Notes under the pieces: model-generated
The model's database searches: none
Told to the model about the DNA's origin: nothing
The model's input: only the letters and a program-made list of their open reading frames with translations
Source of the DNA: Gemmataceae bacterium
Lineage (GTDB): Bacteria; Planctomycetota; Planctomycetia; Gemmatales; Gemmataceae
Reading direction: 5' to 3'
DNA: 64,000 nt
Assembly (NCBI GenBank): GCA_028288765.1
Contig: JAQGHQ010000272.1
Location: 32,381-96,380, forward strand
Shown: positions 35,084 to 44,390 of the stretch, piece after piece
How the letters are laid out: the number at the start of each line of letters is the position of its first letter
Numbering within the stretch: the first letter of the stretch is position 1
Program-made: the position numbers and the translations under genes

Positions 35084-36481
35084 TCAGGCGACCGGTGGGG
35101 CGTCCTCCTCGGCCTGGGAGAAGCTCGGTTCGGCGGTCTTTTCGCTGGGCGGGCGGAACAGAAGAAACAGGATGAGCGCCCCGACCGTGGCAGCCACCAT
35201 CGAGTACTGGAAGACGGACGTGTAGTCGAGCCGGTCCCCGACCGTGTACTGCGACTTCAGCCGGCCGCAGAAGAAGTTCGCCGCGAACGGCCCGATCCCG
35301 AGGATGAGCACGTTGAACAGCCCCTGGGCGCTCGACCGCACGTCCTTCGGGAAGAACTCGTCCACGAAGATGTACACGGTGGCGAAGAAGAACGCGTAGC
35401 AGATCCCGTGGACGACGTTGATCAAGATCGCCGGGACCTGTTCGGGGAGGAACGCGAACACGGCGAACCGGGCGGCGTGCCCGAGGACCCCGATCGACAT
35501 CGTCAGTCGCCACCCGAGCCGCTTCAGCACGTACCCGAGGAACAGCATTGTCACGATCTCGGCGATCTGCCCGATCTTCATCACCGGCCCGACCCAGTTC
35601 GTCGGGATGTCGACCACCCCCCCGTCGCCCACCGGGCCGAGGAACGTGAACGTCCAGAAGAAGAAGCTCTGGTGGACGGCCGCGTCGATAAACGTGACCA
35701 GGAACAGGACCGCGACGAACGGGTGCTTGAGCAGCTTCATGGCCTTCAGCCAGGCGAGCGCGTCCGCCCCGGACGCGGCGGGCTTCGGCGGGGTGTGCGG
35801 CAGCGCGAGGCTGAACACCGCGAGCACGAGCGACGCCACCCCGGCGACCAGGAAGATGTACCGCTTTAGCTCCATCGCAGCTTCGCCCTGGACCGAAGTC
35901 TTCAGCGCCGTCCCGAGCCACTCGTCGAACCCGACCGACCCGAACGTCGGCACCTTCGCCCAGTTGACCAGGATGAAAATGAACGGCCACGACGCGGCGA
36001 TCCAGCCGATGGTGCCCCACACCCGCACCGGGCCGAACTCCCGGGCCGGGTCGCGGAGGTTGGCGAACGCGATCGAGTTGGTGATCGAGATGGTCGGGAC
36101 GTAGAAGACCGAGTGCACGAGCATCAGCAGGAAGAACGGCCAGAACGGGGCGCTTTCCGCCCCCGGCTCCTTCCGGATGAAGAACAGCCCGAGGATCGCG
36201 AGTCCGCCGACCAGATGGCTGAACGACAGGAACTTCTCGGCCGCGAACTTCCGGTCGGCGAACTGGGTGCTGAAGAACAGCGCGACCAGGGCGCCGATGT
36301 TGAACGCCCCGAAGACCAGCGGCAGCTGCCAGTCGTTGTTGAATCCGAGTTTCGGGATGTAGTCGAACCCGAGTTCGTACCACGCCCCCCAGATGAAGAA
36401 CTGGAGGAACATCATCAGGGCGAGTTTGAACTTCAGCCCGCCGACGCTCGGCGGGACGGGCGGGTACGGGTCAGCTGCCAT
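35084..36481 (-). CDS. MFS transporter, nucleoside:H+ symporter type
   Basis: A 465-residue transporter with about twelve hydrophobic helices. The opening LMMFLQFFIWGAWYELGFDYIP and the block FYVPTISITNSIAFANL match the NupG/XapB (nucleoside:proton symporter) branch of the major facilitator superfamily, which takes up nucleosides. A large cytoplasmic loop (around 200-250) contains charged residues. Substrate assignment rests on family resemblance only. The VWA gene upstream ends 173 bases before its start and probably has its own transcript. Confidence 0.85.
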   Translation of the reverse strand: MAADPYPPVPPSVGGLKFKLALMMFLQFFIWGAWYELGFDYIPKLGFNNDWQLPLVFGAFNIGALVALFFSTQFADRKFAAEKFLSFSHLVGGLAILGLFFIRKEPGAESAPFWPFFLLMLVHSVFYVPTISITNSIAFANLRDPAREFGPVRVWGTIGWIAASWPFIFILVNWAKVPTFGSVGFDEWLGTALKTSVQGEAAMELKRYIFLVAGVASLVLAVFSLALPHTPPKPAASGADALAWLKAMKLLKHPFVAVLFLVTFIDAAVHQSFFFWTFTFLGPVGDGGVVDIPTNWVGPVMKIGQIAEIVTMLFLGYVLKRLGWRLTMSIGVLGHAARFAVFAFLPEQVPAILINVVHGICYAFFFATVYIFVDEFFPKDVRSSAQGLFNVLILGIGPFAANFFCGRLKSQYTVGDRLDYTSVFQYSMVAATVGALILFLLFRPPSEKTAEPSFSQAEEDAPPVA

Positions 36482-36556
36482 CGTGCTAGTCCTGCGGGGG
36501 CGGGTGTCGGGATGCTCTCGAATGTAAAACCGCCTCCCCGAACCGGCAATGATAAA

Positions 36557-36644
36557 AGGCGAGCGGGGGGCGCAAGCCCCCCAGGTGTACCCGTAACAAT
36601 CCGCGTGTCACGAGACCCCAGGGGCTCATGCCCCCCGCTCGCCT
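36557..36644. repeat. inverted repeat with nested hairpins
   Basis: Arms 36557-36581 and 36620-36644 pair over 25 positions with four mismatches. Each arm is itself a small hairpin (GGGGGGCGCAAGCCCCCC in the left arm). It lies between two co-directional genes. Confidence 0.6.
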
Positions 36645-36654
36645 GGGGACGGCC

Positions 36655-38328
36655 TCACTGCGTCTTTTCCTTCCCGGCCAGCTCGATCGTCTTGCGGAGC
36701 AGCCCGAGGAACGCGGCCCGGTGCCCGTTCGGGTCGTAGGCCGCGCTCGCCTCCGCCCGCTTCAGCGCGGCCGGGTAGCTCGCCGACCCCTTGTACGGCG
36801 ACTCCCGCAGCAGAAGCCCCCACTCGGCCACGGCCGACGCGAACGCGAAGTCCTCGGCCGCCGGCTTGTCCGCCGCTCCCGCGGGCAGGACCGCCGCCAC
36901 CTCCTTGCTCGCCTCCCCGGTCGGGGCCTTGTACCGCATCTTCACCGTCAGCCACTCGTCCGCCGGCCCGGCCGGTTGGCCCGGGGCCTGGTACTTGAGC
37001 GGGTCCACTCCCGGCAACTCGATCTTCACCCCGACCGGAACGAGCTCGTAGAGGGCCGTCACGGTGTGCCCGCTCCCCATGTCCCCGGCGTCCACCTTGT
37101 CGTTCTTGAAGTCCTCGTCCTTGAGCAGCCGGTTCTCGTACCCGAGCAGCCGGTACGCGACCACCCGCTTCGGGTTGAATTCGACCTGGAACTTCACGTC
37201 CTTGGCCACCACCGCCAGGGCCGCGCCCTGCTCGACAAACACCTTCCGGGCCTCGTCCAGCGAGTCGATATATGCGTAGTGCCCGTTCCCCTTATTCGCG
37301 AGCTGTTCCATCGTCTGGTTCTTCAGGTTCCCCATCCCGTACCCGAGGACGGTCAGGAACACCTGGGAGTTCCGCTCCCGCTCGATCAGCTGGGCCAGCT
37401 CGCTCTCGCTCGTCTGGCCGACGTTGAAGTCCCCGTCGGTGCACAGGATCACCCGGTTGATCCCGTTCCCGATGAAGCTCGCCCGGGCGACCTCGTAGGC
37501 CTTCTTGATCCCGCCCTCGCCGTTCGTGCCCCCGCCCGCCGTCAGCGAGTTGATCACCCCGAGGATCGTTTCCTTCTGCTGGCCCGGGGTCGGGTGCAGC
37601 CGGACCCGGGAGTCCCCGGCGTAGGTGACGATCGACACCTGGTCGTCGGCCCGCAGCTGGTGGACGAGCAGTTCGAAGGATTTCTTGACCAGCGGAAGCC
37701 GCTCCTCGCTCGCCATCGACCCGGACGTGTCGATCAGGAACACGAGGTTCCGGCGGGGCGATTCGCCGGGTTCGAAGCTCTTGGCCCGCACCCCGATCCG
37801 GGCGAGCTGATGGTCGGCCTTCCACGGGCACGGGGCGAGGTCGAGGGTCATCGAGACGGGCGCGTCGCCGGTCGGGTTCGGGTACCGGTACGGGAAGTAG
37901 TTGACGAGTTCGGCGAGGAAGACCGCGTCCCGCGGCGGCAGGTGGCCGTTGTTCAGGAACCGGCGGACGTTGCTGTACGAGGCGGTGTTGACGTCGGCCG
38001 AGAATGTCGAGAGCGGGGCTATTTGGGCTGCCCGGAAGTCGTTCTCGACAATCGGGGCGTAGGCTTCCTGATTGGACTTGGCGGGCGAGTCGGCGGGTTT
38101 AGACTCCGGGACCGGTGTCTGCGGCGTCGGAAGGGGTTTGGCCTGGGGTGTACCGGGCTCGGCCCGGCCGCCACCCGGCGGTTTGACGGACGAGCCGACG
38201 AAATCAGGCCCGGAGGCCTTCGGCTTCTCGTCGCAGGCAGTCAGTACCAGGCAAAGCCAGCCGATGAGGAATACCGGAACAAGATGGATACATCGCTTCC
38301 TCAGCCCGACCGGTCGAGTCCAGAACAT
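36655..38328 (-). CDS. YfbK-like von Willebrand A lipoprotein, copy 1
   Basis: A 557-residue lipoprotein (lipobox LTAC, Cys 32). A Pro-rich linker leads to the N-terminal VWA-associated block (PLSTFSADVNTASYSNVRRF, about 105-125), then a VWA domain whose metal site D200-T-S-G-S is intact. The C-terminal DUF3520 part follows (LGYENRLLKDEDFKND). Members sit on the periplasmic face; E. coli YfbK is of unknown function. It is a close paralogue of the next gene upstream (38504-40666). GGAGGTTTCC before the ATG at 38328 is a textbook ribosome site; a GTG five codons earlier is possible. Confidence 0.92.
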   Translation of the reverse strand: MFWTRPVGLRKRCIHLVPVFLIGWLCLVLTACDEKPKASGPDFVGSSVKPPGGGRAEPGTPQAKPLPTPQTPVPESKPADSPAKSNQEAYAPIVENDFRAAQIAPLSTFSADVNTASYSNVRRFLNNGHLPPRDAVFLAELVNYFPYRYPNPTGDAPVSMTLDLAPCPWKADHQLARIGVRAKSFEPGESPRRNLVFLIDTSGSMASEERLPLVKKSFELLVHQLRADDQVSIVTYAGDSRVRLHPTPGQQKETILGVINSLTAGGGTNGEGGIKKAYEVARASFIGNGINRVILCTDGDFNVGQTSESELAQLIERERNSQVFLTVLGYGMGNLKNQTMEQLANKGNGHYAYIDSLDEARKVFVEQGAALAVVAKDVKFQVEFNPKRVVAYRLLGYENRLLKDEDFKNDKVDAGDMGSGHTVTALYELVPVGVKIELPGVDPLKYQAPGQPAGPADEWLTVKMRYKAPTGEASKEVAAVLPAGAADKPAAEDFAFASAVAEWGLLLRESPYKGSASYPAALKRAEASAAYDPNGHRAAFLGLLRKTIELAGKEKTQ

Positions 38329-38420
38329 GGAAACCTCCGACACGGGGTCATTGAGTGACGTGAATTGGAAACGACTTGGCTTAGAGATGATCCCGCGCCG
38401 GGAGTATTATTCCGTGAGAA

Positions 38421-38494
38421 TCCTGGGAGCTCGGGCGTCCCGCGCCGCTTCCCCATGCAGCAAGGATGCGGCCGAGACGGCCGCGCTCCCAGGA
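38421..38494. repeat. inverted repeat between the two VWA genes
   Basis: Arms 38421-38442 and 38473-38494 pair over 22 positions with three mismatches. It sits in the only gap between the tandem paralogues. Confidence 0.55.
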
Positions 38495-38503
38495 CGAGGC
38501 TCC

Positions 38504-40666
38504 TCAATTCCCGTCCTGGGCAGGACCTGCGATTTTCGGCTTGAGAGTCAGATCGTTCGCCCGCTTCACCAACGCCAGGAACTCCTTGCGATGCCCGTTC
38601 GGGTCGGGCCGGAGACACTTGCCCGCCTCTTCCAACACGCCGGCATGCGTCATCGCCCCCTTGTACTGCGAATCCCGCAGGAGCATCGCGAGCGACGCGG
38701 CGGCGGCCGCGAACCGGAAATCGGCCGACAGGTCCTTGCCCAGCGCCGCCGTCGGGAGCGCCTGACTTAGCTCCTTGCTCGTTTCCTCCTCCGGGTGCTT
38801 GTACCGCATCTTGACCGTCAGCCATTCGTCGGCCGCGGCCGCGGTGGTCGCTTTCGGGGCCTGGTACTTGAGCGGGTCCACGGGCAACGGGTTGACCGGC
38901 ACCCCGACCGGTACCAACTCGTACAGGACGGTGACCTGGTGTCCGCTGCCCAGGTCCCCGGCGTCCTTCGCGTCGTTCTTGAAGTCCTCGTCCTTGAGCA
39001 ACCGGTTCTCGTACCCGAGCAACCGGTATGTGGCAACCTTCGCCGGATTGAACTCGACCTGGAATTTCACGTCCTTGGCCACGCACGCGAGCGCCCCGCC
39101 TTGCTCGACGAACACCTTCCGGGCCTCGTCCAATGAGTCGATGTACGCGTGGTGCCCGTTCCCGTGATTCGCCAATTCCTTGAGCATGTCGTCCTTGTAG
39201 TCCCCCATCTCGTACCCGAGGATCGTCAGGAAGACGCGAGACCGTCTCTTCTCCTCGATCATCCGGACCAGCTCCCCCTGGCTCGTCTGGCCGACGTTGA
39301 AGTCCCCGTCGGTACACAGGATGACTCGGTTGACCCCGCCCTCGATGAACGTCCGGGTGGCCATGTCGTAGGCCGCCTTGAGCCCGCCCTCGCCGTTCGT
39401 ACTACCGTTCGCCCCCAGCCGATTGACCACCCCCCGGATCTTCTCCCGCTCGGCCCCGTTGGTCGGCCCGAGCGCCACCCCGGCGACCCCGGCGTAGGTA
39501 ACGATGCTGACCGTGTCCTTGGCGGTGAGCCGGTCGATGAGCAGCCCGAGCGATTGCTTCACGAGCGGGAGCCGGTTCGGTTGGTCCATTGAGCCGGAGG
39601 TGTCGATCAGGAACACGAGGTTCCGCGGGGGCATCTGGGCCGGGTCGAGCTGGCGGGCCTGGACCCCGACCCGTACCAGGTGGTGCTGGCGGTTCCACGG
39701 GCACGGCCCCATCTCCAGGGCGAACGCGACCGGGTCGTCGCCCTTTGGCTTCGTGTAGGCGTAGGGAAAGTAGTTGACGAACTCGGCGAGGAACACGGCG
39801 TCTTTCGGCGGGAGCTGGTTCGATCCCAGGAGGAACCGGCGGACGTTGCTGTACGAGGCGGTGTTCACGTCGGCCGAGAAGGTCGAGAGAGGAGCTGCGT
39901 GCGGGGACCGGAACTCGTTCTCCTGGTATACCCCGTACCGCTCGGCGTCCTGCCGGTTGACCTCCCCGCCGCCCGGAGGTTGTCCTGCCGCCCCGCCAGC
40001 TGGTCTGCCCCCGGGTTGCGGCTTCGGCGCACTCGCCATGCCGGGCTTCCCGCGGCCACCGGGGGGAACTCGTATGCCTATTCCCCCACCCCCGCCACCT
40101 CCCCCGCCGAACCCTCCGCCGCCGAACCCACCCACAATTCCGCCTCCGAACCCACCGATGCCGCCCATTCCGCCCATCCCGCCCATCCCGGCGAACCCGC
40201 CTGTTCTCGGCTGAGACTGCCCGGGCTGGCCCGTCGGCGGATAAGTCGGGAGTGGTGGGGGCATCATCACCGGCGGGGAGGTGATTCCGGGTTGGCCCGG
40301 TGGTGGATAAGTCGGTGGCGGAGGGGGCATCATCGCAGGAGGAGGGACGAGAAGTGGGGGCGCGTTCGGTGTGGCCAAGGGGGGGGCGAAGGACGGAACA
40401 GCCGGATCAGCGTTCATGCCTCCGGCCGGCGGGACCGGCATGGGCTGACCTGCAGTCCCTGTCGGGGCGCCTGAGACCGGAGGCGTCTGAGCATCCGCCT
40501 GTGCGACCAGCGGTGGGTCGACCGCGTCGGCTTTCGCCACGGGCCGCTTTCCCTTCCCGCACCCTGCCGCTGTAACCCCGATCAGGGAGACGAACGCCGC
40601 CGCGATCAGGACGCGGTTGACGAACCTCTCCACCCAGCCCGTTCGTTCGAGTCGACGACGCGGCAT
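38504..40666 (-). CDS. YfbK-like von Willebrand A lipoprotein, copy 2
   Basis: A 720-residue lipoprotein (VTAAGC lipobox, Cys 36) of the same design as the downstream gene. A long low-complexity linker, including a run of Gly with Met/Phe (MGGMGGMGGIGGFGGG), precedes PLSTFSADVNTASYSNVRRF. The VWA metal site LIDTSGSM and the DUF3520 block follow. The two copies are very similar from the N-terminal block onward and differ mainly in linker length, so this is a tandem duplication that has diverged. GGAGGGG precedes the ATG at 40666. Both copies probably act at the cell envelope, by analogy with YfbK. Confidence 0.92.
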   Translation of the reverse strand: MPRRRLERTGWVERFVNRVLIAAAFVSLIGVTAAGCGKGKRPVAKADAVDPPLVAQADAQTPPVSGAPTGTAGQPMPVPPAGGMNADPAVPSFAPPLATPNAPPLLVPPPAMMPPPPPTYPPPGQPGITSPPVMMPPPLPTYPPTGQPGQSQPRTGGFAGMGGMGGMGGIGGFGGGIVGGFGGGGFGGGGGGGGGIGIRVPPGGRGKPGMASAPKPQPGGRPAGGAAGQPPGGGEVNRQDAERYGVYQENEFRSPHAAPLSTFSADVNTASYSNVRRFLLGSNQLPPKDAVFLAEFVNYFPYAYTKPKGDDPVAFALEMGPCPWNRQHHLVRVGVQARQLDPAQMPPRNLVFLIDTSGSMDQPNRLPLVKQSLGLLIDRLTAKDTVSIVTYAGVAGVALGPTNGAEREKIRGVVNRLGANGSTNGEGGLKAAYDMATRTFIEGGVNRVILCTDGDFNVGQTSQGELVRMIEEKRRSRVFLTILGYEMGDYKDDMLKELANHGNGHHAYIDSLDEARKVFVEQGGALACVAKDVKFQVEFNPAKVATYRLLGYENRLLKDEDFKNDAKDAGDLGSGHQVTVLYELVPVGVPVNPLPVDPLKYQAPKATTAAAADEWLTVKMRYKHPEEETSKELSQALPTAALGKDLSADFRFAAAAASLAMLLRDSQYKGAMTHAGVLEEAGKCLRPDPNGHRKEFLALVKRANDLTLKPKIAGPAQDGN

Positions 40667-40874
40667 AACCCCTCCGAGGCTGAACGCCCGGTCGGTGTGA
40701 CCGTGGGTGTGGGAACCGAGACAGGTTGAATGTGAAGAACACGGCACCACGCCCGATGTCGGTGCGATGGCGCCCGCGAGAAGCGCAGGTTTGCGGCCGA
40801 TTCGTGAACGAGGAAACCGGGGGAACTTGCGCAGTTATTTCGACGGAGACGGGAGACGTGCGTTTGCGATCGGT

Positions 40875-40910
40875 AAAAAAAGATCGGGCCGTAGCGTTTT
40901 GCTACGGCCC
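40875..40910 (-). terminator. intrinsic terminator of the 103-residue protein gene
   Basis: On the minus strand a perfect 10-bp stem (40886-40895 with 40901-40910, 5-base loop) is followed by GATC and seven T residues. It begins 37 bases below the stop codon of the gene that ends at 40947. This is the best rho-independent terminator in the window. Confidence 0.75.
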
Positions 40911-40946
40911 GCGTCAGCCCGCGTCAGCCCGACCACTTTTTACCGC

Positions 40947-41258
40947 TTACCGCCAGCGGACTGCAAAGCAGCTGTTCCCCAGGACGACCAACTCCCGATC
41001 GGCGAACCCCTGAGCTTCGAGGCAGTCGAGGAGGTCTTCGGCGGCGGTCAGGTCGCTCACCGTGGTCAGCTGCCAGTCCGTCCGGCTTGATACCCCCACG
41101 CCACTACCACCGACGAGCGTCTCGGCGGCGGCGTCTTGCAGCCCGACGACGGTGTTCTGACCGGCGAGGGCGGCGTGGGCGGCGGACCGGCTGGTCAACA
41201 CGTAGGCGGCGGTCAGGACAATCGCGGCACCAGCGACAGTGAACAACGTGATGCCCAT
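40947..41258 (-). CDS. small membrane-anchored protein
   Basis: A 103-residue protein with an N-terminal hydrophobic helix (about 3-25, ITLFTVAGAAIVLTAAYVLT) and a small alpha/beta tail (SRTDWQLTTVSDLTAAEDLLDCLEAQGFADRELVVLGNSCFAVRWR). The tail has the look of a compact conserved domain, but I do not recognise it. AAGGA lies at good distance from the ATG at 41258. The strong terminator downstream supports an independent gene. Confidence 0.65.
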   Translation of the reverse strand: MGITLFTVAGAAIVLTAAYVLTSRSAAHAALAGQNTVVGLQDAAAETLVGGSGVGVSSRTDWQLTTVSDLTAAEDLLDCLEAQGFADRELVVLGNSCFAVRWR

Positions 41259-41733
41259 TGTGGGATCCTTGCGGGTGCAGCCTGACGGCCTCTTTGGTGT
41301 ACCAGAACCGTAGAACACAGATTTCCACCGACTGGGCAGAAATAACCGAAAAAACCGGAAACTCCACAGGACGAACCGGGAGGATACCGGGGTGATTTCA
41401 GGGGCGAAAGGAATTGTCAGCCAGGACGAGAGAATCCTTCGACTTGGGCGTGAGCGAGGCTTCCATACCGGGGCTGACATCGGCCGGGCGGCGGGCTTCG
41501 GTCCACGGCCGAAGGCGGATTCGCAGCCCGCGGCCGGTCCAGATACCGGACCACGGGATTGTGCGAATCAGAGCGAACTGGACGACGAGGCGAACAAGGG
41601 CGACGGGCCGATCACTCTCCCACCCGGCGAGGTAGGAATGGAGGAAAAACCGCCGGGTGAGATGTCACAATCTGTCGTACCCGCAGACAGCCGGCGACTG
41701 ACCCGGGTCGGGCCGTCTGCCTTGTCTGAAGGG
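41259..41733. other. intergenic region, no gene recognised
   Basis: About 475 bases between the small membrane gene and htpG. A rightward open frame begins near 41392 but runs into htpG antisense and has no recognisable content. A 16-bp perfect palindrome (41728-41743) contains the htpG stop codon. Confidence 0.4.
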
Positions 41734-43611
41734 TTAACCCTTCGCATCCCGGGTGATCAGATCGTTGACCAGCCGGGCAAAGGCGGCCGGGTCGGCCACC
41801 TTGGACCCCTCGGCGATCACCGCCTGCTCGAACAATAGTCGCGCATAGGCGCCGACCCTGGGGTCTTTCGAGTCCTTACTATGCAACTCGCGCGCCGCTT
41901 CCACGGCCGGATTGTTCGGATTCAGTTCCATCACCCGCTTCGATCGACCCTCACCCCGCCCGAACCGCTCCATTAGACGTTCCATGTGAGCAGTCATCGC
42001 CGCCCCGTCTGCGACGAGACAGGCCGCACTCTCGGTCAGCCGTTTGGAAAGCCTCACGTCGGCCACCTCCGGCAATTTCTCCTTGAATACAGATACCAAC
42101 CCGGCAAATCGCTCTTTCACCTCGGCCGGGATGTCGCCGTCCCCGGCCGAGGGCTCACCCCGGTCGGCCGCCTGGAGCCGCTTCCCCTTGTACTCGCCGA
42201 GACCGGGAAGGGCAAACTCGTCGATCGGGTCCGCGAGTAGGAGCACGTCCTGCCCGCGGGCCTTGAACGCCTCCAGGTATGGCGACCGCCGCATCTGCTC
42301 GGCCGAATCCCCGATCAGATAGTGGATCTCCTTCTGGTCCTCCGGCATCTTCTCCACGTACTCGGCGAATGTTGTGTACTTCCCGGGCTCGGTGTTCGCC
42401 GACTCGAACAGGAGCAGGTCGGCGATCTTCTCGCGGTTCGCCCAGTCGCGGGTGAGCCCCTCCTTCAGCACCGGGCCGAGCCCCTTGTAGAAGGTCAGGT
42501 ACTTCTCGGGCTCGACGTTCTTCATCCCGGCGAGGGTGTCGAGGACGTTCTTCACCACGCTCTTCGCGATCACGTCGAGCAGCGGGTTCTGCTGGAGGAT
42601 CTCGCGGGAGACGTTCAGCGGCAGGTCGGCCGAGTCGACTACCCCCTTCACGAACCGGAGGTAGAACGGCAACAGCTGTTCGCACCGGTCCATGATCAGG
42701 ACGCGCTGCACATACAGCTTGAGCCCGGTGGATTGTTCCTCCCAGTCGAAGCTCAACGGCTTGTGGGCGGGGACGAACGCGAGCACCTTGAACTGGGTCC
42801 GGCCTTCCGCGGCGTAATGAATGGTCGCGGCCGGGGGCTGGGCGTCGTGCGAGATTTGCTTGTAGAACTCCTCGTACTCCTCCGGCTTTACCTCGCTCTT
42901 GTTCCGCAGCCAGATGGCCTTACGGCTGTTCAACGTCTCCTCGGTCGTTTCCTTCTTCCCGTCCGTCTCCGCCTCCACGTCCATGACGACCGGGTGCTCG
43001 ATGAAGTCGGAGAACTTCTTGACCAGCGACCGGAGCCGCCAGGGGTCGAGGAACTCGGTCGCGTCCTCCTTCAGGTGCAGGATCACGTCCGTCCCGCGGG
43101 CCGGCTTCTCGCACGGCTCGACGCTGAACTGCCCCTGGCCGTCGGACTCCCAGCGGGTGCCGTCGGCCGGGCTCCCCGGGGGCCGGGTGACCACCGTCAC
43201 CTTGTCCGCGACCATGAACGCGGAGTAGAACCCGACCCCGAACTGGCCGATCAGCCCCGGGGCCTCCCCCACCTTGCCGGCCTGCCGGGCGGCCTCGAGG
43301 AACGCCTTCGTCCCGGACTGGGCGACCGTCCCGAGGTTATCGATCACCTCCTGCCGGGTCATCCCGATCCCGTTGTCGGACACGGTCAGGGTCTTCGCGG
43401 CCTTGTCGGGGGTGATACGGATCTTCCAGTCGGTATTTCCTTCGAGTCGGTCGGCGTGGGCGAGGGAGTCGAACCGGACCTTGTTGACGGCGTCGGAGGC
43501 GTTGGAGATCAGCTCGCGGAGGAAGATCTCCCGGTCGGAGTACAGGGAGTGGGTGATCAGGTGCAGTAGCTGCTTCAGCTCGGCCTTGAACTCGAGTGTG
43601 TCGGCGGGCAT
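41734..43611 (-). CDS. htpG: molecular chaperone HtpG (Hsp90)
   Basis: A 625-residue Hsp90, the same length as E. coli HtpG (624). The N-terminal ATPase domain has REIFLRELISNASDA (catalytic Glu, Asn), LTVSDNGIGMTRQEV, GQFGVGFYSAFMVAD and GTDVILHLKED. Middle-domain and C-terminal dimerisation blocks are present (LPLNVSREILQQNPLLDVI). HtpG folds client proteins in an ATP cycle and is usually heat-inducible. The start at 43611 (GGAG eight bases upstream) gives the family N-terminus. Confidence 0.98.
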   Translation of the reverse strand: MPADTLEFKAELKQLLHLITHSLYSDREIFLRELISNASDAVNKVRFDSLAHADRLEGNTDWKIRITPDKAAKTLTVSDNGIGMTRQEVIDNLGTVAQSGTKAFLEAARQAGKVGEAPGLIGQFGVGFYSAFMVADKVTVVTRPPGSPADGTRWESDGQGQFSVEPCEKPARGTDVILHLKEDATEFLDPWRLRSLVKKFSDFIEHPVVMDVEAETDGKKETTEETLNSRKAIWLRNKSEVKPEEYEEFYKQISHDAQPPAATIHYAAEGRTQFKVLAFVPAHKPLSFDWEEQSTGLKLYVQRVLIMDRCEQLLPFYLRFVKGVVDSADLPLNVSREILQQNPLLDVIAKSVVKNVLDTLAGMKNVEPEKYLTFYKGLGPVLKEGLTRDWANREKIADLLLFESANTEPGKYTTFAEYVEKMPEDQKEIHYLIGDSAEQMRRSPYLEAFKARGQDVLLLADPIDEFALPGLGEYKGKRLQAADRGEPSAGDGDIPAEVKERFAGLVSVFKEKLPEVADVRLSKRLTESAACLVADGAAMTAHMERLMERFGRGEGRSKRVMELNPNNPAVEAARELHSKDSKDPRVGAYARLLFEQAVIAEGSKVADPAAFARLVNDLITRDAKG

Positions 43612-43763
43612 GAGAGGGCTCCATCGGGAAAAACGAGGATGGCCACGAAGGGGCACGAAAAGCCACAAAAAGGTCCGGCCGGGGGCCGAAATCTTCGTGC
43701 CTCTTTCGCGCCGGTTTGTGGCCATCTCCTGGGTCGGGCCTGCCGGGTCGGCCGGCGGGAAGG

Positions 43764-44318
43764 CTATTCTAGCGCGTCGCCAACGGCGTCCAGGAGCAAC
43801 TGGATCGCCTTCCGGCTCGCCGCGGCGTTCTCGGCAAAGTACGTCACCCGCATCTTGACGAAGTGGTCCTTGTACCCGGTCAGGTAGAGTTCGGTGAAGG
43901 CCCGGTCGTCCTTGAGTGCCACCTCGTACTGCTTCCACCGAAACTGCGGCGGCTTCTCCCCGGTCCCGAGCGAAACGACCTTTTCGGCAGTCGGGGAGAT
44001 CGTTTTATAGGTGCCGGTCGTCTTGTTCCCCTCCACGCCGGAAATCGAGTCGAGCATCTCGGCCTTGACCGCGTCGGACTCGGGGCCGGCCGCGATCCGG
44101 GGGCGGTTCTGGTTGTATACGTACACCGTGACAGTCATTCCCTCTCGCTTGTAACCGACCGAGTACCCCAGCCCCTTCTCCTTGTACACGAGCGGCTGGT
44201 CCCGGGTGAACCCTTCCACATCGGGCAAGGTGATGGCCGGACCAGGCATGGGGTCCGCGGAGTGGGCCGCTGCCGGGAGTAGGAGGACGACCACGAGGGT
44301 GAGCAGCGGGCGAGACAT
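43764..44318 (-). CDS. exported protein of unknown function
   Basis: A 184-residue protein with a signal peptide (LLTLVVVLLLPAAAHSAD). The mature part is predicted alpha/beta (GYSVGYKREGMTVTVYVYNQNRPRI, FRWKQYEVALKDDRAFTELYLTGYKDHFVKMRVTYF). It resembles small planctomycete exported proteins but I cannot name a family. GGAGGTGTCG precedes the ATG at 44318. It is followed by htpG on the same strand, separated by a 150-base repeat-containing gap. Confidence 0.68.
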   Translation of the reverse strand: MSRPLLTLVVVLLLPAAAHSADPMPGPAITLPDVEGFTRDQPLVYKEKGLGYSVGYKREGMTVTVYVYNQNRPRIAAGPESDAVKAEMLDSISGVEGNKTTGTYKTISPTAEKVVSLGTGEKPPQFRWKQYEVALKDDRAFTELYLTGYKDHFVKMRVTYFAENAAASRKAIQLLLDAVGDALE

Positions 44319-44390
44319 CGACACCTCCAGATCGGGGAACGGACAAATAGTCCGGTCTACTCAGGAGGATAATGCACGGCCAGGAGCGTG

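Noticed and set aside
41392..41838. Possible gene on the plus strand overlapping the htpG end
   Set aside because: No ribosome site, no recognisable content, and more than 100 bases are antisense to htpG.
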